The position numbers and the translations under genes are program-made. Under the pieces are notes generated by a model. That model saw nothing but the letters and a program-made list of their open reading frames with translations. It did not search any database and was not told where the DNA came from. From the NCBI GenBank assembly GCA_003225005.1, contig QIAN01000120.1:1-63215 (forward strand): 63,215 bases of DNA. Reading direction: 5' to 3'. Source of the stretch: Acidobacteriota bacterium. Lineage in GTDB: Bacteria > Acidobacteriota > Terriglobia > Terriglobales > Acidobacteriaceae. Positions 39,686 to 48,536 of this stretch are shown here, one piece after another (within the stretch, counting starts at the first letter, position 1; the number at the start of each line of letters is the position of its first letter).

Positions 39686-40012
39686 TTACTTTTTCGAGTT
39701 CGCCTTGTCGAGCGCCGCCGTTGGTTCCCCGGCCAGCTTGGCTGCATCGTCGTTCGCCCAGAAATGCATGAAGAACGGCCGCGGCTCCTCCGTCAGCATG
39801 TGGCAAGCGCTGCTACCTGAATCCCGTTATCACGCAGTGCCTTCATGACCGGATTCGCTTCTTTGCCAAGGAGCACGAAACCTCCGGTGATTGCAGCTTT
39901 GCCGCCCCCGGTCGGCTGGAAATTAATGGCGGTCGCTACCCCAGGGCTGGAGGCACGGTCATTAGCATTTCCTATGATCGTCTGGGAGCTGACGACAAAT
40001 TTACCCTTCGCG
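39686..40012 (-). pseudogene. DUF1259 protein, C-terminal remnant
   Basis: In reverse, KGKFVVSSQTIIGNANDR, SSPGVATAINFQPTGGGKAAITGGF, and VMKALRDNGIQVAAL form the C-terminal half of a DUF1259 (LppY/LpqO) protein. A short deletion then shifts frame, after which HMLTEEPRPFFMHFWANDDAAKLAG and ALDKANSKK complete it at TAA (39686). The expected N-terminal half is absent: the fragment starts where the CGNR gene ends. This is a decayed, truncated gene. Confidence 0.8.
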
Positions 40013-40657
40013 CTGCCGGGCGTAAAAGTTCCGCACCTTCGCGCGATTGCCGCACAGCTTCATGCTGCACCAGCGGCGACGGTGGTTCTTGCTGGTGTCT
40101 AGAAAAAACCACTGGCAGGTCTCGGAAGAACAGGTGCGCACAAAGGGCAAATTGTCAGAGGCGAGCAACTCGGCGGCGGAACGCACAATGGGCCACAACA
40201 TAGTTTCGAATCCGCCAGGAGAATCGCCGTAGCTATCATACTGCCAGGCAAAACCGCCGTTGGCAGGCGTCAGACTGAGGTGTTTCGCGGCTAGTTGAAT
40301 ATATCCATTCAGCAGAGCAAGTGCCGACGCGGGAACAGCGCGTTTCGCAATCACGGCTGAAAAAACCGCGTACATGGCTTCGCGCAATTCGACCGCGGCT
40401 CGCAGAACCCGCTGCGCTTCCTCGGGATCGGCTTCGCTCCAGGCAAACGATCGGTCGGCTTGCGCCGGCGTAAGAATTCCGGTGTCTTCCGCGAAGCGAA
40501 CCAGGTCTCCGTAGCGCGCGAGCAACTCTTTAGGCTCTCCAGTGGGACGGTTGTCCAGAGTGTTAACGAAATCCAAACAGAGAACTCCAGCAGTCAGTTC
40601 GAAGAGAGGCGGCCTTCGCCCGATAGTTCGGTGCAGCTTTTTTCGACGCCGCGCCAT
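40001..40657 (-). CDS. CGNR zinc-finger (ABATE-domain) regulator
   Basis: A 218-residue protein with an N-terminal ABATE domain (LFELTAGVLCLDFVNTLDNRP, then LARYGDLVRFAEDTGIL) and a C-terminal CGNR zinc finger: CSSETCQWFFLDTSKNHRRRWCSMKLCGNRAKVRNF, given in parts, with all cysteines present. CGNR proteins are putative transcription regulators of stress or transport genes. It is divergent from the EamA transporter, a likely target. The start is ATG 40657 (GTG 40678 possible). It overlaps the beginning of the DUF1259 remnant by a few bases. Confidence 0.87.
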   Translation of the reverse strand: MARRRKKLHRTIGRRPPLFELTAGVLCLDFVNTLDNRPTGEPKELLARYGDLVRFAEDTGILTPAQADRSFAWSEADPEEAQRVLRAAVELREAMYAVFSAVIAKRAVPASALALLNGYIQLAAKHLSLTPANGGFAWQYDSYGDSPGGFETMLWPIVRSAAELLASDNLPFVRTCSSETCQWFFLDTSKNHRRRWCSMKLCGNRAKVRNFYARQREG

Positions 40658-40709
40658 AAGAACACTCGACGATACCACTCGTTTCGCTCACCTAACCATC
40701 AAAAATAGC

Positions 40710-40738
40710 TTGACAAGTTATATTAGCATGATTACCAT
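40710..40738 (+). promoter_or_regulatory. Sigma-70-type promoter for the EamA transporter
   Basis: TTGACA (40710-40715), a 17-base spacer, then TACCAT (40733-40738). The site lies in an AT-rich stretch 40 bases before ATG 40778. ATGAT-TACC-ATCAT over the -10 region is a short dyad that a regulator such as the adjacent CGNR protein could use. Confidence 0.6.
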
Positions 40739-40777
40739 CATATCTAACCTATTAAATAAGTTTTAAAGGTTACAGAC

Positions 40778-41797
40778 ATGACAACTGAACAGGCAGCGCG
40801 AATCACGGCCCTTCTCCGCAGCGGCCGGGTGATAAACATAGGTGGCAGACCCGTGAGCGTACCTCCAGCCATCGCACAGTCCACAACGCACGACCGGACA
40901 CACGCCATCAAGTTGGCATTCGCCTTCGTAGCGATCTACCTGATCTGGGGTTCGACCTACCTTGCCATTCGCTACGCAGTCGAAACCATTCCTCCGCTGG
41001 TGACCGCGGCCGTTCGGCATTCGATTGCAGGCAGCATCATGTTTGCCTGGGCGTGGAGGCGCGGCTTCCGTCCGACACGTCAACATTGGATCTCGGGATT
41101 CATTGTTGGCGGGCTGTTCTTTCTGGTGGGACACGGCACGCTGCATTGGGCCGAGCAATATGTGGGCTCAGGTCTGGCGGCGTTGCTCACTGCTACCGAG
41201 CCAATGTTCATTGTGGCGCTGGCGTGGATGATGGGGCAGCAGAAAATCACCCTCTTCAGCATGCTGGGATTGATCGTAGGGGTGGGCGGTGTAGCCATTC
41301 TCACAGGCACTGAAGTGACGAAGGGGTCGAGCCTGTTCGGACTCCTGGCCGTATTGCTGGGATCGCTTTCGTGGGCCGCTGGTGTGGTGATTTCTCCGAG
41401 GGTCAAATTGCCTTCTGACGCACTGGGACGAACCGCGCTGCCGACGCTGTGCGGTGCGGCCATGCTCCTGATCGCCGCCGGATTGACGGGCGAATTTCAG
41501 GCGACACACTGGGCGAGCATCTCTCTGCGGTCACTCCTGGGATTGGCGTATCTGATTACGTTCGGATCGTTGGTGGCATTCACTTCCTACACCTGGCTGC
41601 TGCAGCAGTGTCCGCCGGCGTTGGTGGCTACGCATACGTATGTGAATCCTGTGGTGGCAGTGCTGCTGGGGTGGCTTCTGGCTTCGGAACCTTTGACGCT
41701 GCGTTTGGTATTGGCGTCGGTCGCAATCTTGGGAGCGATCGTTTTGATCCGGCGCGGCGAGCACACTGCCGCGGCACCTGTGTGTGCGGGCGATTGA
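40778..41797 (+). CDS. EamA/DMT-family transporter
   Basis: A 339-residue inner-membrane protein with ten predicted helices in two EamA repeats: first AFAFVAIYLIWGSTYLAIRYAVETIPP, second from LFGLLAVLLGSLSWAAGVVIS through PVVAVLLGWLLASEPLT. It resembles YedA/RhaT-like drug/metabolite exporters. The N-terminal ~40 residues are polar. The substrate is unknown. AAAGG precedes ATG 40778 by eight bases. A monooxygenase-fold gene follows on the same strand. Confidence 0.9.
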   Translation: MTTEQAARITALLRSGRVINIGGRPVSVPPAIAQSTTHDRTHAIKLAFAFVAIYLIWGSTYLAIRYAVETIPPLVTAAVRHSIAGSIMFAWAWRRGFRPTRQHWISGFIVGGLFFLVGHGTLHWAEQYVGSGLAALLTATEPMFIVALAWMMGQQKITLFSMLGLIVGVGGVAILTGTEVTKGSSLFGLLAVLLGSLSWAAGVVISPRVKLPSDALGRTALPTLCGAAMLLIAAGLTGEFQATHWASISLRSLLGLAYLITFGSLVAFTSYTWLLQQCPPALVATHTYVNPVVAVLLGWLLASEPLTLRLVLASVAILGAIVLIRRGEHTAAAPVCAGD

Positions 41798-41881
41798 GGC
41801 AGCAGCGCAATCGAATGTCGCAAGATGGTGCGTCGTGGGAAGAAGGTTCGGTTAGCAGAGCACGGTCGTGAGGAGACGAAC

Positions 41882-42190
41882 ATGATCAGCCGGCTGTGGC
41901 ATGGATGGACGACGCGCGACAAGGCTGATGCGTATGAAGAACTGTTACGCAGCGAGATTCTGCCAGGCATTCATCGCGTCGCGGGATTCAAGGGAGCGTT
42001 GCTTCTGCGGCGTGATGGGAAAGATGAAGTGGAGTTCGTCACGCTGACCATGTTCGATTCGATGGAGGCGGTGAAGGAGTTCGCCGGCGACGACTACGAA
42101 GTGGCAGTGATCTTACCCGAGGCGCGGAAACTGCTGGCGCGGCTTGATGCGCGGTCAGCGCACTACGAGACAGTGTTGCGAATCGAATAG
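41882..42190 (+). CDS. Antibiotic-biosynthesis-monooxygenase-fold protein
   Basis: A 102-residue ferredoxin-like ABM-fold protein: ISRLWHGWTTRDKADAYEELL, then IHRVAGFKGALLLRRDGKDEVEFVTLTMFDSMEAVKEFAG. Such proteins act as small heme-degrading or quinol-oxidising enzymes or as dimeric stress proteins; no catalytic residues are diagnostic here. GAGGAG precedes ATG 41882. It follows the EamA gene by 84 bases and is likely co-transcribed. Confidence 0.8.
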   Translation: MISRLWHGWTTRDKADAYEELLRSEILPGIHRVAGFKGALLLRRDGKDEVEFVTLTMFDSMEAVKEFAGDDYEVAVILPEARKLLARLDARSAHYETVLRIE

Positions 42191-42826
42191 GTTTTCCCCG
42201 ATTTGCCGCTTAGTGAGATATCCTGGTGACTTCTAACTAATGGGGCACTCGCAAAGTAACAATCCGGTGGGGAAGTACTTCATGAAAACAAAACAACGAG
42301 ATCGGAGAGCGAAACTCACGACTAGCGGAGGTCAGGCATGTCAATCATCGGATGATTTTCATCGTTGCGGCTTCTCGAGGTGCACCCTCGCCGGAAGTTT
42401 TCCCGGGCACTCTCCGCCGTTGACACCAAAATAGAGGTGGCTAGAGCCGATGACAGGCAATTCCGCGTCGGGGCCAATCATCCACAATTTCCAGTAGAGG
42501 CTCAGAACATGGCGATCGGCATCGGTGTGCGGCGAGTGAGGGGGCTCTGGTTGGGCACTGGCTAGCTCAAGCGCAGCACCCGGCCTTATTGCACGCGCGG
42601 AGACGAGCAGTTCGTGAATCGTCATGAACTCGCGCCTGAATTTGAGATGCAACACGGGTCAGCCCAGTGGCAGGAAACATTCCTGGGTAGCGTGGGTCTT
42701 GCGAGAGGCGAATCGGCCAAAGCAGGAGAACCAAAGAAGGCCAGAGAGGCACAGATTCCCGCGGATTCTCAGAGGGGGTTTGCTTATCCGTGCAGCCCCG
42801 CTGCGAGTTGGCGGAGCCCTGTTGCC
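42191..42826. other. Intergenic region, no confident gene
   Basis: About 635 bases. A 98-codon minus-strand frame (42359-42655) has plausible composition (IHELLVSARAIRPG, VIGSSHLYFGVNGGE) but no recognised family and no good ribosome binding site; it may be a remnant. Nothing else was seen. Confidence 0.4.
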
Positions 42827-43777
42827 CTATCGCACGAGCCACTCGGTAGCGATGTGAATGCGCTCCAGCGCTTGGTTGTAGGTGACCGCAACCGCCGCCA
42901 CTATCGTGAGCGTAACGCACACGGCGTACAGCGGCGATAGCGCCAGTGCAGGTTTCTGCTGCCGCTCGTTCCAGGCGATCAGGCGTTCGATTCTTGCATT
43001 CACCGATGCCAGCGGCGCATGTATTAAAGTTGTGGCAATGTCCGGAGCCGACGGAAACGTCGCCAGACGCGACAACTTGATAAGGGCGGCAGCCAGATCC
43101 AAAGCTTCGCCTGCGGTCGAAACCGCAGCATCATCCGCCGCTTTTTCCGTAGCCTGCAACCATGCGACTTCCAGGGCAGCCATGCCAGGAAACGCGACAA
43201 AGCGCAGCAGTAGTTTCTTTAGGTTGTCACGCCGTCGCAAGTGTGCCAATTCATGTCGCAGGGCGCTCCGCAATTCACTCGCGTTTAGAACCGCCTCTAC
43301 CGCATCAGACATCAGGACCAGCGGCCGAAAAATGCCCGCGGCCGTAAGAGCGGGAACGACACGGGAGATGCGTAGTACCGGCACTGAACTTTCCCCCTTC
43401 ACAAGGCGCCCATCCCGAACCCATGTCGCGATGGTCCTCGAAGCCGCCAACCCAGCGGCGGTCGCGTTAAGAATTCCCAGCAGGACCAGAATCAGTCCGC
43501 ATGAGCCCAAAACCAGCGGGATCGCGCCGACGGGCTCACGAATCGCATGGGGCTCGAGAAGCATAAACGACGGCACCGTGAACGTGAATGTCACCGCCAG
43601 CGAGATCGCCAAGGGCAACATCCGTATGCCAAACAGCAGGTCGGCACCATGCCATGCGGGATATCGTTCGCTGTGAACCCAAACTCTGGCCCACAGGGTA
43701 GCCACAACCACCGACAGCCCGCCGTAGAGCAGGAAGAACATGGAGAACGAGACCGCGATTCCGCGCGCCGCAAACAT
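42827..43777 (-). CDS. M56-family (BlaR1/MecR1-like) membrane metallopeptidase
   Basis: A 316-residue protein with several N-terminal transmembrane helices and the zinc-protease motif in LRHELAHLRRRD (HExxH as HELAH), followed by a downstream Glu in EVAWLQATEKAADDAAV. A last hydrophobic segment (LYAVCVTLTIVAAVAVTY) lies near the C-terminus. There is no penicillin-binding sensor domain. With the BlaI-like repressor it forms the usual two-gene pair: peptidase cleaves repressor on signal. The ATG at 43777 directly follows the repressor stop. Confidence 0.88.
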   Translation of the reverse strand: MFAARGIAVSFSMFFLLYGGLSVVVATLWARVWVHSERYPAWHGADLLFGIRMLPLAISLAVTFTFTVPSFMLLEPHAIREPVGAIPLVLGSCGLILVLLGILNATAAGLAASRTIATWVRDGRLVKGESSVPVLRISRVVPALTAAGIFRPLVLMSDAVEAVLNASELRSALRHELAHLRRRDNLKKLLLRFVAFPGMAALEVAWLQATEKAADDAAVSTAGEALDLAAALIKLSRLATFPSAPDIATTLIHAPLASVNARIERLIAWNERQQKPALALSPLYAVCVTLTIVAAVAVTYNQALERIHIATEWLVR

Positions 43778-44203
43778 CTAAGCCTTCCCCTTGCCGCGCA
43801 ACTCGCGGCGTTTGCTCTCGACTGCGTGCTTCAGATCATCGAGCAGTTGCGCATCCCGCTCAGTCAGGATTTCCACAAAATAAGAGAGTGGCAATTCGGG
43901 CGCCGGGCTCGCATCCAACAGTTGACGGAAGGCATCGCCTGCTGCTTCCCGATGCAGTGCTTCGCGAGTCAGCCGCGGCGAGTAGCGGAAGGCCCTGCCC
44001 TCCGCCTGTCGCGTCAGCAGGTTCTTCTTGAATAACCGATCCAGCGTGGTCATCACTGTGGTATAGGCAAGATCTCCGTATCCGCTCTCCAACAGCTCGC
44101 GAACTGTAGAGCTGCCGCGCGACCACAGGGCTTCGAGCAAGCACTGCTCCAGCGGGCCGAGCTGCCTCGAAGAACTTCGAAATGGGTGGAAGAACCGCTT
44201 CAT
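43778..44203 (-). CDS. BlaI/MecI/CopY-family repressor
   Basis: A 141-residue winged-helix repressor: LGPLEQCLLEALWSRGSSTVRELL, then LAYTTVMTTLDRLFKKNLLTRQAEGRAFRYSP, then a dimerisation tail. Family members repress their own operon until cleaved by the M56 partner. The stop TAG abuts the start ATG of the peptidase gene, so the two are translationally coupled. No beta-lactamase or copper gene is nearby. A classic TACA-type operator was not evident upstream. Confidence 0.9.
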   Translation of the reverse strand: MKRFFHPFRSSSRQLGPLEQCLLEALWSRGSSTVRELLESGYGDLAYTTVMTTLDRLFKKNLLTRQAEGRAFRYSPRLTREALHREAAGDAFRQLLDASPAPELPLSYFVEILTERDAQLLDDLKHAVESKRRELRGKGKA

Positions 44204-44345
44204 CTGACGCGACCGCCGGAAAATTCTATCTCAGTCTGAAGGCCCGCGCCACGAGCCTCCGCACTTGCCGCCGGAGCTACCTAAGCAAAAATTGGATCGA
44301 AGCCGACGGGAGTAGAATCTTGGCTGTGTTAAGGAGGCCCCCTTC

Positions 44346-44846
44346 ATGATTCTCGGGATGACGTTATCGACATTCACTCTCGTTCATGTGGTGATTAGTT
44401 TAACCGGCATCGGCTCGGGACTCCTCGTGATGTACGGGCTGCTGATTGGAAAACGGCTCGATGGCGCGACGGCGACCTTTTTGGCGAGCACCGTGGCCAC
44501 GAGCGTGACCGGGTTCGGCTTCCCGTTCGATCACCTTTTGCCGTCGCATAAGGTCGGCATCCTATCCCTGTTGGTGCTGGCGGTTGCAATCATTGCGCGC
44601 TATGTCTTTCACTTGGCCGCCGCCTGGCGGGGGATCTACGTGGTCTCCGCGGTGGTTGCACTCTATCTCAATGTGTTCGTCCTAGTGGTTCAGTTATTCG
44701 AGAAGGTGCCGGCCCTGAGGGCAATGGCTCCGACGCAGAAAGAGCCGCCATTCCTGCTCGCACAACTTGTAATTCTCGCGCTCTTCGTCGGGTTTACAAT
44801 TATTGCGGCGAAGAGGTTCCGGATGGCACCGGTCGGCGCGGCTTAA
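44346..44846 (+). CDS. Four- to five-helix membrane protein
   Basis: A 166-residue integral membrane protein with no recognised family. Helices: LVHVVISLTGIGSGLLVMYGLLIG, FLASTVATSVTGFGF, VGILSLLVLAVAIIARYVF, GIYVVSAVVALYLNVFVLVVQLF, and LLAQLVILALFVGFTIIAA. AAGGAGG before ATG 44346 is a strong start. It runs into the end of a truncated hydrolase on the other strand. Confidence 0.75.
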   Translation: MILGMTLSTFTLVHVVISLTGIGSGLLVMYGLLIGKRLDGATATFLASTVATSVTGFGFPFDHLLPSHKVGILSLLVLAVAIIARYVFHLAAAWRGIYVVSAVVALYLNVFVLVVQLFEKVPALRAMAPTQKEPPFLLAQLVILALFVGFTIIAAKRFRMAPVGAA

Positions 44847-44847
44847 T

Positions 44848-45081
44848 TTATTCACCCCCACGCAGCGATGCGCGCGACGCTCCATCCCATGGCTGGTCCG
44901 ATCGGCCGTGGCCGCGACGGTCATGGGCGATGCAACGATATCCGCGGGAAGCCAGAAACAACATCTGGTCTTCAAATGCGTCCGCGCTGAGTGGCCAGCC
45001 ATGGCTGAATACGACTGGCTGTCCCTGGCCCCAGTCTTTGTAATAAATCCGTGTACCGTCTTTTATCGTGATCGTGGGCAC
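44848..45081 (-). pseudogene. Non-heme chloroperoxidase-like alpha/beta hydrolase, N-terminal fragment
   Basis: GTG 45081 (GAAGGAG upstream) opens [38 protein letters not shown], and [21 protein letters not shown], the well-known N-terminus of chloroperoxidase/esterase proteins of about 275 residues. The sequence then runs out after [10 protein letters not shown] and stops. The nucleophile elbow, acid and His are all missing, so it is non-functional. The membrane-protein gene begins where the rest should be. Confidence 0.85.
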
Positions 45082-45263
45082 AAAATTATCTCCTTCAGGT
45101 TAGGGTTGAGGAGGTGAAGCCGCGGGTGAGGACTGGCGGTGATATCGGATGGGCGCCTCACTCGAAATTGTGACGGAAACTTCCCGTGCAAAGGCGCAAT
45201 TGCGATCCACCTGACGCCCAAGGTTCGATGACGAGGCAAGCGGCAATGATCCGAGGCACGCAA

Positions 45264-45983
45264 ATGAACGCCAGATTCTCAGACAAATCCGTATTAGTCG
45301 CCGGCGGCACAGGCGGATTGGGACACGCGGTAAGCCTCGCTTTCCTGGAAGAAGGCGCTAAGGTCGCCGTTACCTACCGGGAGCAGAAAGGATTTGACGT
45401 CCTAAAGAACGCCGCCCGGGCCAACACCTCTTCACTCCAAGGACACAAACTGGATGTCACCGATGAGGCCGCGGTGAAGCAGCTCGTCGAGAGAATTTTC
45501 ACAGAACAGCAGCGTCTGGACGTGGTCGTTAATACCGTGGGCGGCTATGTCGGCGGAGTGAAGTTATGGGAACTCGAGCCGAAAGCCTTCGATCAGATGC
45601 TGGCGCTGAATTTGCGTTCGGGCTACCTGATAGCACGCGCGGTGGTACCCGCCATGCTCAAACAAAGAGGCGGAGCGATCGTGAACATCGCCTCAAAAGC
45701 TGCCGTTGATCATGCCGCCGGCGCGGCTGCTTACGCCGCTGCAAAGGCTGCCGCCGTGGCCATGATCGATTCGCTAGCCGCGGACTTGAAGGGCACCGGG
45801 GTGCGAGCGAACTCGATCCTTCCCAGCATCATCGATACTGAAGTAAACCGGAAGGCAATGCCAAACGTTGACTTTGCTCAATGGCCCAAGCCTGAGGACA
45901 TCGCGCGCGTAGTCCTATTCTTGTGCAGCGACGATGCCAAGCTAATTCATGGTGCAGCGATACCGGTCTATGGGGATACCTAA
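45264..45983 (+). CDS. Short-chain dehydrogenase/reductase
   Basis: A 239-residue classical SDR. The cofactor motif is SVLVAGGTGGLGHAVS, followed by NTVGGY (NAG-like), the catalytic Ser in IVNIASKAA, and the YxxxK in AAAYAAAKAA. C-terminal GAAIPVYGDT is typical. The substrate is unknown. ATG 45264 is the best of several in-frame starts (GAGG seven bases upstream). A pirin gene follows on the same strand. Confidence 0.88.
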   Translation: MNARFSDKSVLVAGGTGGLGHAVSLAFLEEGAKVAVTYREQKGFDVLKNAARANTSSLQGHKLDVTDEAAVKQLVERIFTEQQRLDVVVNTVGGYVGGVKLWELEPKAFDQMLALNLRSGYLIARAVVPAMLKQRGGAIVNIASKAAVDHAAGAAAYAAAKAAAVAMIDSLAADLKGTGVRANSILPSIIDTEVNRKAMPNVDFAQWPKPEDIARVVLFLCSDDAKLIHGAAIPVYGDT

Positions 45984-46059
45984 AGCATTGCGCACGTGTA
46001 ACCGCCTGGGCGTTGTCAGCATCGCATTCACCTAGAGACTAGCGAAATTGGAGACCATT

Positions 46060-46977
46060 ATGTCGATTCGACCCGTTAGGCGGGTGATTCAATCGAAGCC
46101 AACCCTCGAAGGTGCCGGCGTGCATCTGCGTCGCGCCTTCGGCTTCGGAAACACAAAGGACTTTGATCCTTTCCTTTTACTTGACGACTTCCGCAATGAT
46201 GTTCCCGAGGATTATCTGGCGGGCTTTCCCTGGCATCCTCACCGCGGCATCGAGACCATCACCTACGTTTTGGCGGGAACCGTGGAACACGGCGACAGCA
46301 TGGGGAACAGCGGCGCCATCGCAGCGGGCGACGTGCAGTGGATGACAGCAGGCAGTGGAATTATCCACCAGGAGATGCCGAAAGGTGATCCGGCTGGGCG
46401 CATGCATGGATTTCAATTGTGGGCGAATCTTCCGTCAGCCCTCAAAATGACCGCACCGCGTTACCAGGAAGTGAAGGCGTTGGATATCCCGCAGATCACG
46501 GACGATGATGGCACTCACGTGCGAGTCGTCTGCGGAAGTTTCTGGGGAAAGACTGGCCCGGTAGATGGAATCGCCGCCGAGCCGATTTATCTCGATGTTT
46601 CAGTATCTCCGGGCAGGCGAAAGACACTTCCGGTGGAAACGACTCGACATGCGTTCGCCTATGTTTTTGCGGGAAGCGGAAAGTTCTGCAACGCCTCGGG
46701 TCCGCTCGCAGTGCCGACGGAAGCGGTGAAGTGGGCGGACACCACGCCGCCCGTAACGGCGGATAACCGCTCGCTCATCCTTTTCGATCAAGGCGACGAA
46801 GTCACGGTTCAAGCCGGAGACGATGGAACCCGCTTCCTGCTGGTTTCAGGAAAACCGCTTGAGGAGCCCGTCGCATGGTACGGCCCGATCGTGATGAACA
46901 CGCAAGAGCAACTACAGCAGGCATTCACCGAACTCCAGGAAGGAACTTTCCTGAAAAAGAAAGAGCGGCGCGGGTAA
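46060..46977 (+). CDS. Pirin-family protein
   Basis: A 305-residue bicupin. The metal site is visible in GFPWHPHRGIETITYVLAGTVEHGDS (two His, plus His of EHGD) and IIHQEMP; the C-terminal cupin follows. Bacterial pirins such as YhhW act as quercetin 2,3-dioxygenases or as redox modulators. GGAG precedes ATG 46060. It lies 76 bases downstream of the SDR. The C-terminus is basic (LKKKERRG). Confidence 0.92.
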   Translation: MSIRPVRRVIQSKPTLEGAGVHLRRAFGFGNTKDFDPFLLLDDFRNDVPEDYLAGFPWHPHRGIETITYVLAGTVEHGDSMGNSGAIAAGDVQWMTAGSGIIHQEMPKGDPAGRMHGFQLWANLPSALKMTAPRYQEVKALDIPQITDDDGTHVRVVCGSFWGKTGPVDGIAAEPIYLDVSVSPGRRKTLPVETTRHAFAYVFAGSGKFCNASGPLAVPTEAVKWADTTPPVTADNRSLILFDQGDEVTVQAGDDGTRFLLVSGKPLEEPVAWYGPIVMNTQEQLQQAFTELQEGTFLKKKERRG

Positions 46978-47074
46978 AAGTTGGTCACTTGGCCGGTCGG
47001 CTCGTGGCGAAAGTTGCCCCTCCGATTCCTAATGACTGTAATGACCATAATGACTCTTAGAAGAGGAGGAAGCC

Positions 47075-47332
47075 ACGACGGGTGCGCAGAATTGGACTGT
47101 GGCCGAAGCCAAGGCGAAGTTCAGCGAAATCATTGAGCGCGCAATGTCGGAAGGGCCGCAGACAATCACGAGAAACGGCCGCACCGCCGCCGTGGTGGTG
47201 GGAGCCGAAGAATGGCAGCGAAAGACGAAGCGTGCCGGCAACCTGGCGGAGTTCTTCGCGGGGTCTCCGTTGCGCGGATCGAACCTGAAGCTCCGCCGGC
47301 TCAAGGCGCGCTCGCGGAAAATTAGTCTGTGA
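47075..47332 (+). CDS. Phd/YefM-family antitoxin, apparent ACG start
   Basis: About 85 residues. AQNWTVAEAKAKFSEIIERAMSEGP is the Phd/YefM DNA-binding start, with ITRNGRTAAVVVGAEEWQ next and a basic toxin-binding tail. The first strand (NWTVAEAK) is complete only if translation starts upstream of GTG 47099. In that stretch there is no ATG, GTG or TTG; ACG 47075 lies five bases after AGGAGG (47064-47069) and would give M-T-G-A-Q-N-W. The stop overlaps the toxin start by four bases (GTGA), so the genes are coupled. Confidence 0.75.
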   Translation, partial: TTGAQNWTVAEAKAKFSEIIERAMSEGPQTITRNGRTAAVVVGAEEWQRKTKRAGNLAEFFAGSPLRGSNLKLRRLKARSRKISL

Positions 47333-47763
47333 ACTTTCTTCTCGATACCAACGCGGTTTCCGAATGGGTTAGGCCGCGGCCAGATCCAGGTGTGATTCGC
47401 TGGATGGAGTCGGTCGATGAGGATCGAGTTTTCCTCAGCGTGATCTCTTTGGCCGAATTGCATTATGGCGTAGAGCGTATGGCCGCGGGAGCCCGGCGCA
47501 GCCGGCTCGAGGAGTGGCTGCAGGATGAATTGCCGCTCCGGTTTGAGGGCCGGATTCTACCCGTCGATGGCAACACCGCCGAGGCTTGGGGAAAAACAGT
47601 ATCGCGCAGCGAGGCTCTGGGACGTCCCATCGGCGCAATGGATGCCTTCCTTGCAGCAACCGCACAAACTCACCGCCTCACGCTGGTCACCCGGAATGTT
47701 TCCGCCTTCCCACTGCTCAAGGCCATTCTCAATCCTTGGTCCGACCCAGGGACCAAGGGCTGA
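47329..47763 (+). CDS. vapC: VapC-like PIN-domain toxin
   Basis: A 144-residue PIN-domain RNase: acidic residues in MNFLLDTNAVSEW, LSVISLAELHYG, and GAMDAFLAATAQ; TRNVSAFPL near the end. FitB/VapC toxins cleave tRNA or rRNA when freed from antitoxin. It starts with GTG 47329, overlapping the antitoxin stop. It lies 138 bases from the left attachment-like repeat, just outside the putative island. Confidence 0.9.
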   Translation: MNFLLDTNAVSEWVRPRPDPGVIRWMESVDEDRVFLSVISLAELHYGVERMAAGARRSRLEEWLQDELPLRFEGRILPVDGNTAEAWGKTVSRSEALGRPIGAMDAFLAATAQTHRLTLVTRNVSAFPLLKAILNPWSDPGTKG

Positions 47764-47901
47764 TTCTTGTTGTGTGCTCACCCACTCGCGAGACCTGGGA
47801 TGGGGGCTTGAAATCTTAACTTGTGGAAAAACGCCAAAGGCAAGATACCCGGAAGGCATGCCTCCTGCCGCAGTTCGGCGTCTCGTGGTGGGTCTTGAAG
47901 T

Positions 47902-47924
47902 TGGGGTGGGAAACGGGAATCGAA
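47902..47924. repeat. Left attachment-like repeat (copy of tRNA-His 3' end)
   Basis: This 23-base stretch equals bases 59032-59054, the CCA end, acceptor and T-stem of tRNA-His, in the same orientation. A weaker match (CAACC and TC at matching offsets) continues to about 47938. It looks like the far attachment scar of an integrated element. Confidence 0.8.
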
Positions 47925-48536
47925 TGTACAACCATCCCGGAACTATAACGAACAAATGGACACGACTGGCACAATTCGTCCGATTTCGCCGTGGTTGGAC
48001 TGCGAAGTGACCCTTATCTGACCCTGAAAATTGTGGAAATTGATTGCAAAAAACACCGACCCGACCAAGGTCGACGCGCTTAAGCACGGATCGCCCCTCC
48101 CATGGTCTGCGAAACCGTTACTAATTCCCAGCCGTAGGCGGGTAGCTTAAAGGTCGCCCGGAAGGTCTACCGGGTGTGGTTCAAGCAATTCTAGCTTTCG
48201 CCTTCAATTCTGCGCGAATCGGTCTAAGTTGTTCGTGCGGATCAGCACCGCTCAGAAAGCGCATTGGGCGAAGATGAAGGCGGGAAACCCCCGGCTTGCC
48301 CGTACAATGCTAGTTGGCAGAATTCAATGGACGACTACAAAGCATTCCGCTTTAGCGTTACGTGTGAAACTTCTCATTCGGCTGTGAGGCTTGCTCTCTG
48401 GAAGGGCTTTCCCCTTACCTGGAGAGAAGGGGGAGTTTTACGTGTGTCAAAAGTCAAACTGCCGAGCAAAATGGTACCGGGTTCAGCGTCACGGGAAATG
48501 GCTGGTGCTGCATTCGGACGTGGCCGGAAGGTAATT
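47925..48536. other. Non-coding region inside the island edge
   Basis: About 610 bases with no recognisable gene. Sequence is of mixed composition; no repeats beyond the attachment copy were seen. Confidence 0.4.

Noticed and set aside
42359..42655. 98-codon minus-strand frame
   Set aside because: Some protein-like character but no family or start signal; kept only as a note in the intergenic entry.
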